A stretch of DNA of 64,000 bases from Bolinopsis microptera (Eukaryota; Ctenophora; Tentaculata; Lobata; Bolinopsidae): contig NC_087078.1 of assembly GCF_026151205.1 (NCBI RefSeq), positions 10,397,675 through 10,461,674 on the forward strand, given 5' to 3'. The first letter of the stretch is position 1, and the number at the start of each line of letters is the position of its first letter. Below are positions 11,740 through 23,568 of the stretch, piece by piece. Made by a program: the position numbers and the translations under genes. The notes under the pieces were generated by a model. That model was not told the origin of the DNA, made no database searches, and saw only the letters and a list, made by a program, of their open reading frames with translations.

Positions 11740-12782
11740 TGTGTGAAACAAAGATACTAGATCAAGATAACTATCAAGGAGTGTATGCATAGGACATAAA
11801 AAGTTTTGGAACGAAGATGACATGCTTATGAAGCGAGCTAACAGTCTAATTGCTAATAAGTTCAAAAAGATCATGACATTAGGTTGCATCCTAAACAGTT
11901 TAAGCAAATAACATAAAGTTATATTGTCAATTAATCGCTCATGCCATAACTTTTCTTAAACAGGTGAGTTTTTAATAATGTTTTGAACAGATCAACATCA
12001 GAACAAGTCTTAATTTCAATTGGTAGTTGGTTCCAGATTTTCGGAGCAACAGTCTGAAACGCTCTTGGGTGCGATCTTGTAGATCCGACAGGTAGGTGTA
12101 AGGAGGAAGTTCTTCTGCTACTCGAACTAACAAATGTTACTAGATCACACAGATATGCAGGAGCAACACCATTGACTGCTTTGAAAATCAGTAAACATAA
12201 CTTAAACTCAATCCTTTCCTTAACCTTGAGCCAATGAAGGGATTTGAGCTTCTCCTCGACTGAGTCTCTCTTCTTTAATCCAAAAACCAGACGGCATGCT
12301 CGGTTCTGAATGTTCTGCAGCTGCGTAATTGAGGCTTGACTACAACCATAGTAAAGTGCATTGCAGTAGTCAAGCGATGAGATTACAATTGCTTGAGTCA
12401 GTGTTCCCATCTGTTTGGTTGTGAGGAATGTTTTCATCTTAGCAAGGTCTCTTAGTTTCAGAAAACACGATGTTTTAAGTTGCTTGATTTGCTCACCAAA
12501 GTTTAGTTGAGAGTCGAGACGAAATCCGAGGTTCTTTGCAACTGGTGACAGCCTGACACACGTCTCAGAGTTAACAAACACACCCCTATAGACAGCTGCT
12601 GGAGAACAAGCGGTGTCCCAAAAACAAGAATCTCAGTTTTTCCTGCATTGAGCTGTAGATAATGTTTTTTCATCCAGTCATTAATTTCTTGGAAACATTT
12701 GGGAACATCGTTGATAAGGACGGTGGGCTCCTCGTTTGGCTTGAAACTTTTATACAGCTGATGATCGTCGGCGTAACGTCAC
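11740..12782 (-). pseudogene. Second, inverted CR1/L2-like LINE fragment (copy A)
   Basis: Minus-strand copy nearly identical to copy B over its 3' UTR and the C-terminal two thirds of the RT frame (frame 11931-12581). It is truncated at the GYADDHQLY motif near 12770, where a short duplicated GTCGGCGTAACGTCACAAAA flanks it. A one-base deletion near 12585 (GGGGTGTGT against GGGGGCGTGT in copy B) breaks the frame between the YADD segment and the rest. The fingers and palm motifs A and B are missing. The 3' end is an AATAAATAATAATA tail. Confidence 0.9.
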
Positions 12783-12829
12783 AAAACGTCGGCGTAACGT
12801 CACAAAACTTATCACATTTTAATACAAAT

Positions 12830-15090
12830 TATTACAATATGATTTTTTTAATGAAGTTGTCAATATTTAATTTATTTTATCGCTATATCTTCAGAGAGAA
12901 CAATATAGATTATAGGTGTTTTAATATTGAATGGGCGTGGTCTAAAATGTATGGGTACTGACTATCTAAAGTTTCCGGAAAAGGATGGGGACAATTTCCG
13001 GGTAAAAATTCCCGGGAAAAGAAGCAATGTTAAAGTTTTGATTTCGGGGCGTTAACGAACTTATCTGCACCTATGACACAAATAGAGACATATTGTACTG
13101 CAACACCAGATCTTGGATTCTAATCTATCTAAAGAGAACGTTACACAAGCGTTAATTTATCATACATAATTATCACAATAGTATTATATACGTAATACGA
13201 ATATAATGAAACATGATAGGATTATACATTGAAACAATAATATTATCGTACAATTAATGATACATTTTGATGAAAGTGGATAGTGTAAGGCCTCATGATT
13301 TGTTGTCAGCTCAGCCGTATATTTGAAAAACGCGCCATCAATTAAAAACATATCATGTAACTACATGGTTATTTAAGGACTGACTAAGAACACTGATCAT
13401 TTAAAAAGAAAAACAGCCATTATATCGAGCACAAATAAAATAATGGTTCAGCAAATGAGTACACTAAATGATTACAGCCATTTAAAAACCCCCGCAGTCT
13501 TTTCTTCAGACAAAACATTATGGTTAACAGTTAACTGGTAAATTCAGCTTTAAAATCACAAATAAAACAATCACACAATTGGATAACAAGATGTAATTAC
13601 CTTCAAAATGTCGAGTGAGTTGTTTAGCAATTCTCTGTTCCCAACACCCAGTCATATAACCGGCACGTGTCATTACATGTGTTTTTTCCTAAAAATAAAA
13701 GTCGAGTTTATTAAGAGGGAAGTAATCATGCGTGTGGGGTGTCAAAGATCCTGGGATCTTGAAAATATTTGAGAAATGCTAAGCAATCTTCGACATGTTG
13801 CGGGTGTGAGAATCGGGAGAGAAGATCACAAAATCAGTATTTTTATTTAAAAGGAGATTATCCTCAAATCAGTGATTTTACAGCAAATGATTAATTTTTT
13901 GATACAAGAAAGTTCTTGAGAGTGAGCAGCCTCTTTAGTTTATCTGTATTTTGAATTTGTTAAAATTTCATCGTTTTCTCGGCTTTCGTTTAAAATTTAT
14001 TAGAACTGCCTTATAAATCGGAGTGAAATCAAAAGAACTAGGTATTGGCATACATTCCTGTGCATAGTCAATCTTTTAAAGTTTTCTCAGTAAGAAAACA
14101 TAATTTTCTCGGTCAACTAAAGAATTTACATCCTCATTCCTTCGTGCCATACTTTTGTTTAATCGCATTTAAAAATGACTTTTGCGATACTAGGGTATTA
14201 CCCAACGGTAAAGCACCCTGAAAATGATTGATATCTTGTTGAAAATTTGGAATCGGATCAAGCCGGAAATTGGAAATTGGAAATTCTGATATCACATACT
14301 CGTTAGGCCATGGAATGAGGTTAAGAGGCCCCCTGATATGTACGTATCTATTTTTAGAAGCTGCACACAATCAAGCAATATTTTGTATGGTAATCAGAGG
14401 TGATCAGAAAAAGTAAAACAATGTTGATCGATATAAAACCCATAATTTTTAGAGAGATCACATAACGCAAGAAGATTAATTTTTCGGTTTTTAATTTCCT
14501 AAGATATATAATATTTATATTGTAATCATTACCATTTTACGGAACAAATTGTGATCAGTTAGTGAATAAAGTGTAATCCGTTTTTAAAATCCGATTTTAA
14601 AGACAAAAATTATAGATTTTTCCCGACAGGAATCTGATAATGGGTCTCAGGGGCAATTTTTGGCTGATTAGATAATTGTTTCTGGATTCGTCATGATTTT
14701 AGTGACAATGCAATCAGAAATGATTCAGGGAGCATATTACATAAATGCAAGGGGGAAATAATCAAATGCAAGAAATAGTTAAATAGTTGCCAAGCTTGCA
14801 TTATCATAAACCAGCCAAAGTCGCCAAACTTACAAAACTCATTGTTTCCAATTTTTCTCAAATCTCAAAAATTTCTCAATCTCAAAAATTTCTATTGACA
14901 TAATATTATAACCTTCTTATCAGATTCCAAAGGTTTCAAACAGATTCCCAAATAGCACACGTACCTTTACCACTACTCACACGAGAGGGGCTACTCAAAA
15001 ACAGAGAATATTTATACCTCTTATGAACAACACTTTGTGAACACTGTCTCGGCTCACCACTTCACTCCACGCGGTGTCTATTATCATTAT
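12830..15090. other. Intergenic region, no gene seen
   Basis: AT-rich, low in repeats. Small features only: GGAAATT repeated near 14265-14285, and CTCAAAAATTTCT repeated near 14865-14895. Frames are short and unrecognised. Confidence 0.55.
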
Positions 15091-15154
15091 AATATGTTAC
15101 CCGGTTAGTGACTTAAGATTACCCGGTAAGGGGTTTACTATCGGGTTTTAAACA

Positions 15155-15747
15155 CTACCGGGTTTTAAACACTACCAGGTTAACTTAAACTACCAGGTTA
15201 ACTTATACTACCAGGTTAACTTATACTACCAGGTTAACTTATACTACCAGGTTAACTTATACTACCAGGTTAACTTATACTACCAGGTTAACTTATACTA
15301 CCAGGTTAACTTATACTACCAGGTTAACTTATACTACCAGGTTAACTTATACTACCAGGTTAACTTATAAGTTACCAGGTTAACTTATACTACCAGGTTA
15401 ACTTATACTACCAGGTTAACTTATACTACCAGGTTAACTTATACTACCAGGTTAACTTATACTACCAGGTTAACTTATACTACCAGGTTAACTTATAAGT
15501 TACCAGGTTAACTTATACTACCAGGTTAACTTATACTACCAGGTTAACTTATACTACCAGGTTAACTTATACTACCAGGTTAACTTATACTACCAGGTTA
15601 ACTTATAAGTTACCAGGTTAACTTATACTACCAGGTTAACTTATACTACCAGGTTAACTTATACTACCAGGTTAACTTATACTACCAGGTTAACTTATAC
15701 TACCAGGTTAACTTATACTACCAGGTTAACTTATACTACCAGGTTTT
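15155..15747. repeat. 18-bp satellite with 20-bp variant units
   Basis: The unit AGGTTAACTTATACTACC is repeated about 32 times, preceded by degenerate units (ACCGGGTTTTAAACACT). A 20-bp variant containing TTATAAGTTACC occurs at about 15365, 15493 and 15603, spaced 128 and 110 bp, exactly one long unit plus six or five short ones. The array therefore grew by duplicating blocks of six or seven units. Confidence 0.96.
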
Positions 15748-15749
15748 AT

Positions 15750-16860
15750 ACTATAATTCTAAGTTAAAAGTGCCCATTAACTGTTAACAAACTTTTTTCA
15801 CTGTTACATAAAAACATCTTTTGTCTGATAATGTTTTGTAGATAACCACAGATAAGCGTTTAAAAAAGACAAAAGTCAGTTATTAATAAGTCTGTTTTCT
15901 CGAAAGTTCTAGATTAGAATTAATCAATTTCTCTACAATAATTAACACTCGTTCCACGGTGAGCCGAATATAGTTCAAAATGTGTGTACCGTGCGATAAT
16001 CTTTAACTACCAAACTTCTAAACCATTCCGCTTATCCTACGCTGAAAGCCATTCAAAAATTTTAAAAACACGACATAACGCTAAAGAACATAACATTTTC
16101 TGACCATTATTACCGGTTCCATCTGCCGATCATGCTGTCCGGGTGGCCATCCATAACCAAATTAGGGACAAAAAGAGGACTCATGCAAGGGGTAAATCAA
16201 CGGGAAAGGGAGTTTTCAGAAATACAAAAAAATCATTTCTGGATTTGTGCTATGGATGGCACGTATTTGCAGCTATCAGGGTCATTGCAGGTCAGCGCTA
16301 CCATTAAAATACAGCACACACTTATTGTGAACTGTACTGAAGACAGTATTGCTACTGAAGACAGTATTGCTACCGAAGACAGTATCACAGCAAATGGAAT
16401 TATGACACAAAAGTTTGGAACAATATCACCGACATCACGAGGCCATACAATCCTGCTTGGATCTGCTAAAAAAGGTCTAAAGAATCTAATTTTATGAGAT
16501 TTGATTTCATTGTTTGTCATACACTGTCATTTAAGCATGGTATGTACTCTTGGGACTATACATTAACAAACGGTTTCCGACCTGTGTTATCCTTGGCCTT
16601 ACTATCACCTAGCTCATAGTTTTAGTATTAAATTATTCTGAGTATGCGTTAAATTTTCGCAAGGATATTGAAATTAATATTGATCATCCCTGTTGACAAA
16701 ACATCTTATGGCACAATCAACCATGACACGAACAATAGAATCAAATTCGAACTCATTAGTTTTGATTAGGTCAATGATTTACCACAGAATCAAGGGTAGA
16801 TCAGCAGCTGTAATAAGAGAGGCCTGCATGACGTGTCAATTATTCAAGTATAAGACATCA
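15750..16860. other. Region with one doubtful frame at 16132-16497
   Basis: A 121-codon plus-strand frame (16132-16497) includes HFWICAMDGTYLQLSG and a triplicated ATEDSI caused by a 15-18-bp DNA repeat at about 16336-16387. I do not recognise it and there is no supporting splice or start context. The rest shows nothing coding. Confidence 0.35.
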
Positions 16861-16878
16861 CGACTCCCAAGAGTAGTT

Positions 16879-16982
16879 GTCACGTACAAGACCAATAGTC
16901 ACGTACAAGACCAATAGTCACGTACAAGACCAATAGTCACGTACAAGACCAATAGTCACGTACAAGACCGATAATCACGTAC
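16879..16982. repeat. 19-bp tandem repeat
   Basis: About five copies of GTCACGTACAAGACCAATA, the last diverged to GACCGATAATCACGTACC. Each unit carries a CACGTA near-E-box. Confidence 0.93.
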
Positions 16983-17149
16983 CTCCATCTTATAATTGAG
17001 AGAAGGAGGATTTGTGCTCTTCATTTAGCAGTTATACCCATCCTTACATGCTTATAGGGGTGACTCAACTTGATTGTATTATAATTATTGAGAATGAGCC
17101 TCGAAACAATATTAACTGTTTAGAGGAGCAAGATAAAGCAGGATTTGCA

Positions 17150-17372
17150 GAGGACCACGCGATAGACCACGTGCAGACCACGTGATATACCACGTGCAGA
17201 CCACGTGATATACCGCGTGTAGACCACGTGATGACCACGTGATGTACCACGTGCAGACCACGTGATATACCGCGTGTAGACCACGTGATATACCGCGTGT
17301 AGACCACGTGATATACCGCGTGTAGACCACGTGATATACCACGTGCAGACCACGTGCAGACCACGTGCCGGT
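17150..17372. repeat. CACGTG-rich minisatellite (14 palindromic E-boxes)
   Basis: Alternating phrases GACCACGTGATATACCGCGTGTA, GACCACGTGATATACCACGTGCA and shorter forms. I count 14 CACGTG hexamers in about 220 bp, interleaved with CGCGTG variants. Minus-strand frames across it are Ser-Arg-Gly-Leu-His repeats in all three phases, a signature of the DNA repeat rather than a protein. Confidence 0.93.
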
Positions 17373-17946
17373 GATATGTCCCAGTGGATTGTGTCCTTAT
17401 TGCCACACCAATCATCGTACGAATCATTATTTAAGATAAAATATCTTCTTCCTTGTTGACGTATCCTTAACGTGACTGATCAATGCTTTCAAATCATTTC
17501 ATATTACACAGAGCTAATCAATAATAACCATTATATTGTGATTAAATTTAAAAAGTAAAACACTGCTGGTGGAACTCTGATGGGGAACGGAGTTGTAAGA
17601 ACAAATTTTGAAAATTTCTTATCAATTATTTTACAAAATTGAGGGATTCAGTCTTTGAGATGCGACTAAGAGCCAGTTGAACAGTTATCCTATGAAAATG
17701 TGACGTGTATTTTGAGAAGCGAACACAAATCTGCTGTAGCTCGGTGCGATATCCAGCTCATTTTGCAACGATTCCGTCCGGTATATTATTATGGTCATAA
17801 CTTGAACATCCTTACAGATCCTGTTTGAGGATGAAGGAGACACTAAGTGAATAGGGACTAACCAGGTGGTAATTAGACACAATGACACATACGAGCCATC
17901 ATTTCGCTCTCTCGTATGTGACTTTTGTAATGGTGCAGCAGCAGCG

Positions 17947-18001
17947 GGGGGGGGGGGGGGGCGAGAGAGAGAGAGCGAGAGAGAGAGCGAGAGAGAGAGT
18001 G
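17947..18001. repeat. Poly-G plus (GA)n microsatellite
   Basis: A run of about 14 G followed by CGAGAGAGAGAG units. Simple sequence repeat. Confidence 0.95.
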
Positions 18002-18720
18002 CTCTGACTAAAGAAAGTGTAATGTACTCGGGCAACAGGCCACCTGCCTGCTTACATTAAAAGATTAAAAGATAAAGCTCTATGAGGAGTCCCTACAAAC
18101 ATTGTTTGTAACAAATCTTACAACATAACGAATCTGGATTCTTTTGATAAACGCTAACACATTTGTGGGTTTAGCACACAGGGAGGGTGGTGTGACACAT
18201 TGCTATGTTACTATTGCTGCCGGTCAAAAGGTCTAGGGGATTCTTTTGAGATCTACTTATTTTAGGGCAAAGAGTCTAATTTAGTAACATATGTGTGGGT
18301 TTTACATAAGGTAATATGACACATATCGCACTGTTCAGCATCAAGTAGTCTCTAAGGAGCAAGGGTGGAAGGATCAGGAGATAGTATGGTGATCAAGTGA
18401 GAGTTCTAATGTGTTCTAATGAGGAGGGGAGAACAAAGCGAAATTTAAGGAATGTTGATGTATGGCTGGAATGGGAGTGTAAGAATGGAACAAACACTTC
18501 AAGTTTCTATAAATAGAAACATGACGTGAACCCAGTTCCAAAAATGATCTAGAAACAAGTTTAACTCAATCATCTGCCCGGAATAACCCTGACAATTGTC
18601 TCTTAATCACATCTCGAAGTCCTAACTTCATCACAATTGGAAATTTCATATACAGCAAAAATTTTGGAGAAAAGAAAGTCAAAAAAGTAGTTCCCAATCA
18701 AAGTAAAACAAAGTACAGCA
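18002..18720. other. Intergenic region, no gene seen
   Basis: AT-rich, with a loose near-duplication around ACACATTTGTGGGTTTAG and ACATATGTGTGGGTTTTA (18147-18305). Nothing else recognised. Confidence 0.5.
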
Positions 18721-18723
18721 ATG

Positions 18724-18764
18724 TGACGTCACGAGAGCAAGTGTAAACACACATCGTGACGTCA
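18724..18764. promoter_or_regulatory. Pair of consensus CRE palindromes
   Basis: TGACGTCA occurs at 18724-18731 and 18757-18764, 33 bp apart, the second followed by CACGT. This is the full cyclic-AMP response element consensus bound by CREB/ATF bZIP factors. No promoter or gene start is identified beside it, so function is inferred from the motif alone. Confidence 0.4.
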
Positions 18765-18769
18765 CGTCC

Positions 18770-21520
18770 CTTGTCTCACGTGCAATCCGTCCACTCACGA
18801 TCAGTGTCAATCCGAAACTATTCTCACCCTTCAAATCAATTAAATATGTTCAACAATCGTGTTGTTAATTTTTAGCGTATATTATTCGTGAGAATGTTTT
18901 TCGTGTTGTGACAAAGAATCACGGAATAGTTTCCGAAAGACTCTGAATTTGTCACGACTCGGAATTGCGCACGCAAGTCTTAGGACCTTAACATGATACT
19001 TGGAGGAACCCGGGAGGTAACAGAAAGACAGGGTTAACCCCCGTGCCGCCTCGGGAAGCGGCGAAAGTGGGGTGTCACCTCTCTTACACATCACCCCCCG
19101 AGCACTTGCAAGTCTTCTTGTATCCTTATGCGTGTAATATAATCTATACATAATTATAACATAATATGTATACATAATTATAACATAATATAGGTATCAT
19201 ACTAGTAAGTATCTCTAACCATTGTGATCTTACAAAGAGCTTTTAACTACTGCTTTAACTCTTTTTATCCCGTTCAATTTTAACGAAAAAATTATTTTTT
19301 TGCATAATCTGCACATACTTCAATCATATTCTGTGTATTTAACATTGAAAAGTTACATTTAAACAAAAGCTGAAAATATACATTATGTAGTAGGGGTATT
19401 TATGACGGTTTCCTCCTAACTAGGTATGCTTAAGTAATGGAACCAAACAAAACTGTGATTATTCAGACTCGGTACCCAAGAAGTTTTATAAAAAACACCC
19501 ATGAAGTAGGAAATAACTAACCCAGACTTCATTACATGGTGTAGATTATAATTAATCTAAGGCACCGAAACCAAATAATTTACCCGTTTTTTTCAGCCCC
19601 ATTAGAGAATTATACTTTAACAGGTCCAGAGCCATATTTTACAAGTTTTCTCGTTAAAGATAACCGTTATCTCGCAGAGGAATGTTTGAGTAGTTTTGCA
19701 GGGTTTTTTTTTTCTTTTAAATTTCCGGCACCATATTAACCCGTGATTTTATAAGGTGAAGAGCAATTTTTGAGATCATACACGGTTAGTTCCCACCTTC
19801 TAGATCTTATATTACCAAATATTTGGGAGGTCTAAAATTAGAATTGTAGTACTAGTGTAATTTTCTCGATACAAAATCATGTGGGTTGAATGAACCTACT
19901 AAGTGTTCGGTTTTGACTGATGATCGAACATTAGGCCCGGGGACAAAACAGAGTGACCTGTGACCTCTACCACGTGATGTAAAAATAAGGAGACTGTAAA
20001 TTCCGATCATGGTTTAGATTTCTATTTATATCGAATAGTGAGAGCATGAAGTGTGTTTTATTCGAATCCACGAGCTCGACAAAAACGTGACTTCATGTTA
20101 TCAAATTTCGGAGATGTTATTTAGACAAATAGGGGACGAGGTATTTGGTCATCATGTACTCTATAAAATTTACTATTCTCCAAAGTTAAAATGATATTGA
20201 AGTAATTTTTGAGCAGCATTTTAAGATCTTGTGAGAGCATTGATTTATGAAGAGAGTTTACGAACAAATCAGTTTTGCTCTCCATAGTTAAATGATGAAG
20301 ATTAAAATGTCGTGAATGATAATCTCATATTCAAGTCGCCAAGCAGACGAACTTTCAACAAGCAGAATTAGTAAGAGTGTGCATGTTTTGCCTGTAAGAA
20401 TTAAAAAGCGAAAGTCGAAAACAAAATAAAAGTTGATTCTGATTGCTTACATACATGTTGGCATGCACTGAATGAAGGAAAGAGAGCCGAAATTTAAACA
20501 TTCGCCTTGTCAACCAGTATGATATGCCGGCTTTTTTCATTTGCTCCGGAACTTTTGAGAATCATCGCTGACCACGAATGAATCATCGTTACTTGTTTTA
20601 TGTCTGTTATAACATATTTTTCTAATGTGAAATGGTACGTGTTTATTAGCTCACGTTTGATATTTCAACATTTTGAGTGGCACCAGCTCAGGTGACCACT
20701 AATCTAATGCTGAGAATGAATAATGTTTTTTGGATAAATTAATATATGAAACACACGTACACCCGTCTTAGTCCTTGTAATAACACTCTTGTAAGGCTTC
20801 CCGTTTTAATTCTGTAATTATGACTTCCATAATGCACTAATATTGGGACTATTTTTGTAGTTACTTAGTTATAAAGTTACATTTATGGCAGCGTTTAATT
20901 TTGAAATTATCAAGCCTTTTGTTTTCGGTAAGGAAACAATGACAATTTATTATCATTATCATAATTAAATGTCAGGTTATATTCGACTAATTTATGGCTT
21001 TGACCCCAAACTTTGCTAAAATGAGTTAGTGCAACACACGGTGACAACATTATAAGCGCAATATATAACCTTCAGCTGATTTCATCCATTACCCTAAATT
21101 GTGAGTAACACCTTCTAATAGTCTTCAATAGCCCTTCACTATCTAAAAATAGTTAATATCAGCAGTAAGGTACAGGCACTATGTAACTCTGCCCGGTATA
21201 AAAATAGCCAATTGGGTTTAAATATCATTTTGATATCATTACACACGTACACAGTCTGGGGTACGTGGATTTTCTAAAACTGCAATTCTTGGCGGGCGGC
21301 CCCTAATTAATTACCCGATTAGGCCAAGTTGTCCTACTGTCGGCCAGAAGTCTGAAATTGGATTTATCCTAAAGATAAATTGAAATTTGAACCCTGATAA
21401 CTGTAGGCCCTAAACCTATAGAATCTCTGATAATGTGCTAGTAGTTTTTATAGACATGATATTGAAGAGAGGGTACGAAGGCAGACTGTAATCCATCCCC
21501 CTAGAATCCTGGCACACTCC
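18770..21520. other. Intergenic region, no gene seen
   Basis: AT-rich. A short direct duplication (TATACATAATTATAACATAATA) lies at about 19144-19190. A GC-rich hairpin-like stretch GCCGCCTCGGGAAGCGGC lies near 19041. No credible reading frames. Confidence 0.5.
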
Positions 21521-21522
21521 TT

Positions 21523-21597
21523 CACGTGACAAATACTCCTAACACGTGACAAATACTCCTAACACGTGACAAATACTCCTAACACGTGACAAATACC
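21523..21597. repeat. 20-bp CACGTGAC tandem repeat
   Basis: Nearly four copies of CACGTGACAAATACTCCTAA. It is the third short array in this window whose unit contains CACGTG or CACGTA. Confidence 0.95.
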
Positions 21598-21599
21598 AC

Positions 21600-23560
21600 A
21601 GCTCTTTTGGGAACTTTTCAGATCTTAATTTTATCCAGCTCTTCCCCCGTCTTTAGTAGGACGGCTCCACACTTATCACTAGTTCAGGTTAATTTAGGGG
21701 AATCAGTTATTATCGGGCCCAGCCTGAACATAGGACTCAACTTAATTGGTAACCAACCAGGACCCCGATTTGGGGATTGTGGACGTGGTGTTCAGGTTAT
21801 CTGTCACTGCAGTTCACGACAGATAATCTCCCCAACCCGAGTCATCATGTGCGCTTAATTAAGTTAGGGCGCTGAATATGCGAAAATCAGATTTCAGGGG
21901 TTTTGCATTTATCTTCACCAGGTAGGAAGTTGGGTTTCTTATAATTCTGGCAGGGTATATCAACAAGAAAAGAGGGCATGTCAACGCTCTGCCAGCTTGG
22001 AAAAACAAAACCGACTACTTTTGATTTATTGTCATGTTAATATGCCCAGTGAATATTCTGTCTTGTGGCCGCATTGTGTGTTGTTATATGCAGCATTTCA
22101 CTATTATGAGACACGTGATCATTTAATGACCAATGGGGTTGTTTATTGAACTACATTAGAATGGCAGGCCGAGCAGTTCTACCAGCATTTGCTTCCGGCA
22201 ATTTAATCCGGGAACAGTCCATTTGCTGGGCAATTATGAATGTACATCGGGCCGGGTTGGTTCATGATATTACTGTAGCCTAATTCGGTCATAGTGTAAT
22301 TATAAGGCCATGCGAGTGAATAATCTTTCCGACAAAATTTCTGATAAATAACCAGCCGTTTTATGATTTTGTAAGAAAGATAAAAATGTAAATTATATGA
22401 TAAAAGTGTACATTGTACATATTTTAGAGTAACAAGCTTTCTCGAAGGGGTCAGGAATTCGACGAAAATTGTAATATAGTAGATCAGTTTGATTGACGTA
22501 CCCAAGCAATCAATAAAATTTTAATTGTTTTATTGATTTGTCTGGTCTAAAACCAGGAGTCCAGCATAAACTGCTGGACGGATCATGAATTTTTAACCTG
22601 CAAATCTAAAATCATTCCCACGTGAGATAAACGAGATAAACTAAAACGAGAAGTAAGCCTGCAAAAATATTTCTCCCTCACGAACCTTTAATGCTCTTTC
22701 ATTTGATAGAACGTCAAAGAAGTATATTGTAAAAACAAGCGTAAGACAATCTCCTCACATAACAAATGATCAAACCAGACCCGTACCCAGTTCCATATGT
22801 AACCAACGGTTGTGCTATTACAACCATTACAACTATTGCAACCAGATCTACCGATCGAACAAATCAATTCTTCATCTGGAATACCATAAATTTACAGCAG
22901 CTACCACACGCACACGAGCGCAGCTGAGAAATCCATGATACGAATAAAAATTCCTGTTAAGGCTTTATAACCACTGGCACGATCGTCTCCACGCCCCGGA
23001 AACTGATGAAAGAAAAAAAAGGTAGAAAACTCCATGCTGGATATCATGCTCCAAAATGGTCTATAAAAATTGAAAAGGAGGGAGGGTTATCGTGCCAGCG
23101 GTTCAGTGTCGGTGCGTCTGTTTAAAAACTCGCACGAAGTACAGGCCGCAACGATACACTCTCTCAGTCCCTTGAGACAAAATACCTCAAGGGTTTAAAC
23201 CATCTGAATACAAAAAAGCGAGGTACAAGAAATAAAAGCAAACATGTCCGTTTTGTTGTAGCACAGAACAGGAAGGCAGAGCTGATGATACCTGCAAAAC
23301 CTGTCCTGAGCTCACATGCTGTACCGGGGGCAGACCAGTTCCACCAATAATTAGCAGACCATCTCCCCCGGTCACAGGTCATACATACGTTGCTACACAA
23401 CTCTGTACTTTAAACTTTCTATGCCCCTGTTAACAAGACATCTCTAGGAGGAGCCAGCAGCGATTAACTTTAGCACGTGGTCTGACACACCTCCTCGACC
23501 TGGTGCTCAACACATGTAGACTGGCACATGTAGACTGGCAGTCAGTTTCATTTCGTCTTG
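21600..23560. other. Intergenic region upstream of the BESS-like gene 3' end
   Basis: Frames are short and unrecognised. The stretch 23100-23570 is less AT-rich and may hold 3' untranslated sequence of the minus-strand gene ending at 23569, but no splice-consistent exon was recognised. CATGTAGACTGGCA is duplicated at about 23514-23540. Confidence 0.45.
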
Positions 23561-23568
23561 TTCATGGT

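Noticed and set aside
16132-16497. 121-codon frame with triplicated ATEDSI
   Set aside because: The peptide repeat comes from a short DNA repeat, no domain is recognisable and no start or splice context supports it; noted only as doubtful.
17065-17427. Frames of 76-120 codons over the CACGTG array
   Set aside because: Three overlapping phases give the same kind of repeat peptide; explained by the DNA repeat.
19041-19058. GC-rich hairpin GCCGCCTCGGGAAGCGGC as a possible RNA gene
   Set aside because: Too short, and no tRNA-like or other RNA architecture could be folded around it.
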